Assembly: GCA_035353855.1 (NCBI GenBank) | Contig: DAOQAK010000045.1 | Span: 1-33,525 of the forward strand | DNA: 33,525 bases | Origin: Bacteroidales bacterium | GTDB lineage: Bacteria > Bacteroidota > Bacteroidia > Bacteroidales > CG2-30-32-10 | Reading direction: 5' to 3' | In this document: piece by piece, positions 30,617 through 33,525 of the stretch | Numbering within the stretch: position 1 is the first letter of the stretch | Layout of the letters: each line of letters opens with the position of its first letter | Made by a program: the position numbers and the translations under genes | Notes under the pieces: generated by a model | Database searches by the model: none | Seen by the model: only the letters and a program-made list of their open reading frames with translations | Told to the model about the DNA's origin: nothing

Positions 30617-33457
30617 ATGAGCTCATTCTTAGAAATACTTAAAGATAAAAAAAACAGGCTGGTGTTTATAATACTTTCCTGCCTGGTGGTTCTTGCTGTA
30701 TTACTTATATTTTATTTTAGCTCCAGTTCAACACCCGGTTTGGCTATAACCGCTGTTCCTTCGGATGCTGCCATGATACTCGAAGTAAAACAAGCAGGCA
30801 ATTTTCATAAGGATTTAACCAGTGTTTCCGGTGTTTGGAAGGAGCTGATTAACTTCAATGTTTTTGCCGAAACAAATACTTCCATTGCTTTTTTAGATTC
30901 TCTTTTTAATACTAATAATAAAGTTTCGGAAATATTAAGTGAACATTCGGTATTCATTTCATTTCATATTTTGAAAACGGGTAATGCCGGAATATTATAT
31001 CTTACTGCATTGCCAAAGCATTGCAGCGTTTCAGAAGCAAATGAATTAATAAAAAAATGTTCTGAAGTAAAAACTTTAATAACCCAGAAAGAATATGAGG
31101 GATTATTACTCAATGAAATCACTTTCGCTAAAGAAAGAAAATTTTATTACATCATCTCAAAAGGAGTTTTTATTTGTGGCTTTCAGCCCGATTTGATTGT
31201 GGATGCTGTAAAGCAGCAAAATTCCAACTCATCAGTAATGTTAAATAGCGGTTTTGCAAAAGTATCAGCTACTGCCGGGAAAAAAGTACAGGCTAATCTT
31301 TATGTGAATTATAATTATTTCCCCAAATTATTCTCGCTTCTTGCCGAAAAAAAAACTGCTGCTGAAATTTCTGAAATAGTCGGATTTGCTGGTTGGTCGG
31401 CTATGGATATCAATATTAAAAAAGATGCATTATTACTTAATGGCTTTGCTGCTGCCGATTCTGTCGGAGGATTCCTGGATGTTTTTTCAGGACAAACACC
31501 GCAGACAGTAGAAATAACCGATGTTATTCCTTCTTCATCCGCAGCATTTCTTTGTTATAGTTTCAGCGATTTTAAAAAATGGAACACCTCATATAAATCC
31601 TATTTGCAAAAGCAGGGAAAACTGGTTGCTTACAATGCACAGATTTCAAAGATCAATAAAGAATATAATACAGATGTGGAGACAGAAATTACTTCATGGA
31701 TAGGAAAAGAAATAGCGCTTGTTATCACCGAACCTTCTGATACCGGGTTTTCTGAAAATATTTTTCTTGCGGTCAGGACCAATAATATCGAAAATACCAC
31801 AACTCTTTTATCTAAGCATTCTCAAACAATAGAAAAGAAAATAGAAAAACCCAATAAAAAAACGGTATCAAAAAAATCGAAAAATAAAAAATCGAAAAAT
31901 AAGATTGTTGAAAAGAAAGAGATTGTTAAAGCTGATGAACCAACGGTTATAAAGGACAATATAATTTATGAATATAAAATTAAAAATGTATTTCCTGCTT
32001 TATTCGGAAAAGTATTTAGTGGTGTAAAAGGGAATTATTATGCTATAGAAGGGAACTATGTAATATTTGGGAATTCTTTAAACAGCCTTAAAAAGTTTAT
32101 CGGGAATTATTCTGAAGAAAAAAATCTTGATAATAATAACAACTACCTGGCTTTTTCAAAAAATGTATCTGCTGAATCAAATATTTATCTCTACTGCAAC
32201 ATAAAAAAATCGTTGGGAATATTCATGAAGTATGCGAATAAAACTTTATCGGATTATATAGGGAACAATTTATCATCATTCAAAAATCTCGATGCCTTTT
32301 CGTTCCAGGTTAAAACAAATGGCGACATGTATTATTGCAATTTTTGTTTAAAAACGAATACACTTGTTATTAACGAAAGTGATGCATTGTGGAGTGTAAG
32401 GCTTGATTCTTTAGTGTATGGCAGACCTGTGATTGTAAAAGACACATTGGGAAAATCTCAGAATATTATTGCTTTTGATAATGCTTGTAATATGTACATG
32501 ATAAATGCCGAAGGAGGAATTAAATGGAAGTTGAAGCTGAAAGAAAAACCGTTGGGAAATGCTGAGGTTATTGAATACAATAAAAACGGGAAGTTCCAGT
32601 ACTTGTTCAATACCGCTTCATATTTATATTTAGTTAACAGCGATGGTTCCTTGTTTGAAAATTTTCCGGTAAAGCTGGATGAACGTTGTACCGCATCACT
32701 TACCCTTGCAGATTATTCAAAGAATAAGGATTATCGGATTATTATTCCATGCGGAAGAAATATTTATAATTATCAGAAAAATGGCAGTCCTGTTGAAACC
32801 TGGAGTATGGTGAAAACAAAGTCGGATGTGGTATCAAAAATTTCATGCCTGAAATTTAATGGTGCTGATTGTTTTGCCGTTGCCGACAAATCAGGTAATA
32901 TTTATATTTTTGATAAAAAAGGAAATACATTTATCAGCATTAAAGAACAACCATTAGCAATTCCATTTTCAAAATTTTATTCAATAGCAGCTTCAGGAAA
33001 ACAGCGTTCAAGTATTGTTTCAACCGATATGAAAGGAAATATTATTTTTATTTCATCGAAGGGAAATATTGACAAAACAGCAATACCAGGATTAAGCTCA
33101 CCGCATTTTTTCTTTTATGAAGATTGGAATAATGACAAGAAGAAAGAATATATTTTCATCGACAAATCAAAATTATCAGTTTACAATTACGAATATAAAT
33201 TGCTCGGAAACTATTCTTTCCCTGCTGATATTATTTTGTCACCGGAATATTTTGAAAAAATAAATTCCGAAAATTATTTAGGAATACTTTGTACTAAGTT
33301 TCAGAAAATATATGTTATTGATAAAGATTATAACGTAAAAGATGGTTATCCGTTAAGCGCTACAACCATGTTCACTATTGGAAGTTTGAACAACGACAAT
33401 TCCTACAATCTTGTGGTGGGAAATAACAGCGAGATTTATAATTATTCTTTTGAATAG
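30617..33457 (+). CDS. Membrane-anchored protein with beta-propeller domain, unknown function (946 residues)
   Basis: The N-terminus has a short cytoplasmic part and one transmembrane helix (14-34), so the rest is periplasmic. Residues about 40-400 (TAVPSDAAMILEV, WKELINFNVF, SVFISFHILKTGN) resemble a DUF3352-type periplasmic domain. Residues 407-435 are a lysine-rich, low-complexity linker (repeats of KKSKNK), followed by a second similar region (450-585). From 590 to the end short repeats such as ALWSVRLDSLVYGRPVIV, AEGGIKWKLKLK, GSLFENFPVKL and GNIYIFDKKGN form a PQQ/WD-like beta-propeller. No catalytic residues are evident. Propellers of this kind usually hold protein partners together, so an envelope scaffold is likely, but the function is unknown. 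It is divergent from the OstA-like gene across a short AT-rich gap. The stop lies 68 bases from the window end. Confidence 0.82.
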   Translation: MSSFLEILKDKKNRLVFIILSCLVVLAVLLIFYFSSSSTPGLAITAVPSDAAMILEVKQAGNFHKDLTSVSGVWKELINFNVFAETNTSIAFLDSLFNTNNKVSEILSEHSVFISFHILKTGNAGILYLTALPKHCSVSEANELIKKCSEVKTLITQKEYEGLLLNEITFAKERKFYYIISKGVFICGFQPDLIVDAVKQQNSNSSVMLNSGFAKVSATAGKKVQANLYVNYNYFPKLFSLLAEKKTAAEISEIVGFAGWSAMDINIKKDALLLNGFAAADSVGGFLDVFSGQTPQTVEITDVIPSSSAAFLCYSFSDFKKWNTSYKSYLQKQGKLVAYNAQISKINKEYNTDVETEITSWIGKEIALVITEPSDTGFSENIFLAVRTNNIENTTTLLSKHSQTIEKKIEKPNKKTVSKKSKNKKSKNKIVEKKEIVKADEPTVIKDNIIYEYKIKNVFPALFGKVFSGVKGNYYAIEGNYVIFGNSLNSLKKFIGNYSEEKNLDNNNNYLAFSKNVSAESNIYLYCNIKKSLGIFMKYANKTLSDYIGNNLSSFKNLDAFSFQVKTNGDMYYCNFCLKTNTLVINESDALWSVRLDSLVYGRPVIVKDTLGKSQNIIAFDNACNMYMINAEGGIKWKLKLKEKPLGNAEVIEYNKNGKFQYLFNTASYLYLVNSDGSLFENFPVKLDERCTASLTLADYSKNKDYRIIIPCGRNIYNYQKNGSPVETWSMVKTKSDVVSKISCLKFNGADCFAVADKSGNIYIFDKKGNTFISIKEQPLAIPFSKFYSIAASGKQRSSIVSTDMKGNIIFISSKGNIDKTAIPGLSSPHFFFYEDWNNDKKKEYIFIDKSKLSVYNYEYKLLGNYSFPADIILSPEYFEKINSENYLGILCTKFQKIYVIDKDYNVKDGYPLSATTMFTIGSLNNDNSYNLVVGNNSEIYNYSFE

Positions 33458-33486
33458 AATTAGATTTAAATTATACTCAAAGAAAA

Positions 33487-33499
33487 CAGGTTTGCAAAA
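33487..33499 (+). repeat. Third copy of the CAGGTTTGCAAAA motif
   Basis: CAGGTTTGCAAAA is identical to 12040-12052 within hairpin 1 and shares AGGTTTGCAAAA with the complement of 12100-12111. It lies just downstream of the beta-propeller gene, near the window edge, so any associated hairpin may be cut off. Confidence 0.5.
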
Positions 33500-33525
33500 A
33501 ATCAAGATTGAATGAGCTGAAAATT

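Overview
The window is AT-rich chromosomal DNA of a Bacteroidota bacterium, probably from the Bacteroidales/Flavobacteriia side. The evidence is two kinds of type IX secretion (T9SS) sorting domain (type B on the giant adhesin, type A on two other secreted proteins), a Bacteroidota-type LptD and OstA pair, a DUF3127 protein, an IS982-family insertion sequence, and several matches to the Bacteroidota -7 promoter consensus TAnnTTTG. I see no tRNA, rRNA or CRISPR array.

Layout. Positions 1-11152 are a cell-surface adhesin region on the minus strand: the 5' part of one secreted adhesin that runs off the window edge (1-981), an intact IS982-family element (1326-2356), a bidirectional terminator (2437-2475), and a 2882-residue mosaic adhesin (2504-11152) built of fibronectin-III, GEVED, PPC, choice-of-anchor-L, Calx-beta-like, PKD/Ig and eight copies of an unnamed ~90-residue 'YC...NPLP' module. 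The two adhesins share a paralogous N-terminal domain. Then come a small secreted protein (11278-11655), a 730-base gene-free stretch with two strong hairpins whose loops are complementary (12027-12126), a type-A T9SS secreted protein (12386-13744), and a two-gene unit of a secreted protein of unknown function plus an APC amino-acid permease (13817-16924).

From 16929 to 20847 are a secreted HEXXH metallopeptidase whose sorting domain is cut off by a one-base shift in a run of nine A, a small protein with a caspase-like His/Cys pair directly upstream of it, an HD-domain phosphohydrolase, a DUF3127 OB-fold protein with an SSB-like acidic tail, and a SPOR-domain protein.

From 20926 to the end is an envelope-biogenesis cluster. 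lptD (minus) is divergent from a plus-strand operon of N-acetylmuramoyl-L-alanine amidase with a SPOR domain, an MCE/MlaD protein, a Cache-domain lipoprotein and a membrane histidine kinase. These are followed by a convergent OstA/LptA-like gene and a 946-residue membrane-anchored beta-propeller protein. LptD and OstA serve lipopolysaccharide export, MCE serves phospholipid traffic, and amidase and SPOR proteins act on septal peptidoglycan. The lipoprotein plus kinase looks like a two-piece sensor placed in this envelope operon, with no response regulator in the window.

The signals most worth checking are the homopolymer frameshift that separates the peptidase from its secretion signal, the paired-hairpin locus whose loop motif recurs at the far end of the window, the caspase-like mini-protein, the two-piece Cache sensor, and the two-level repeat structure of the giant adhesin. 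I did not find a convincing undescribed multi-gene system such as a defence island.
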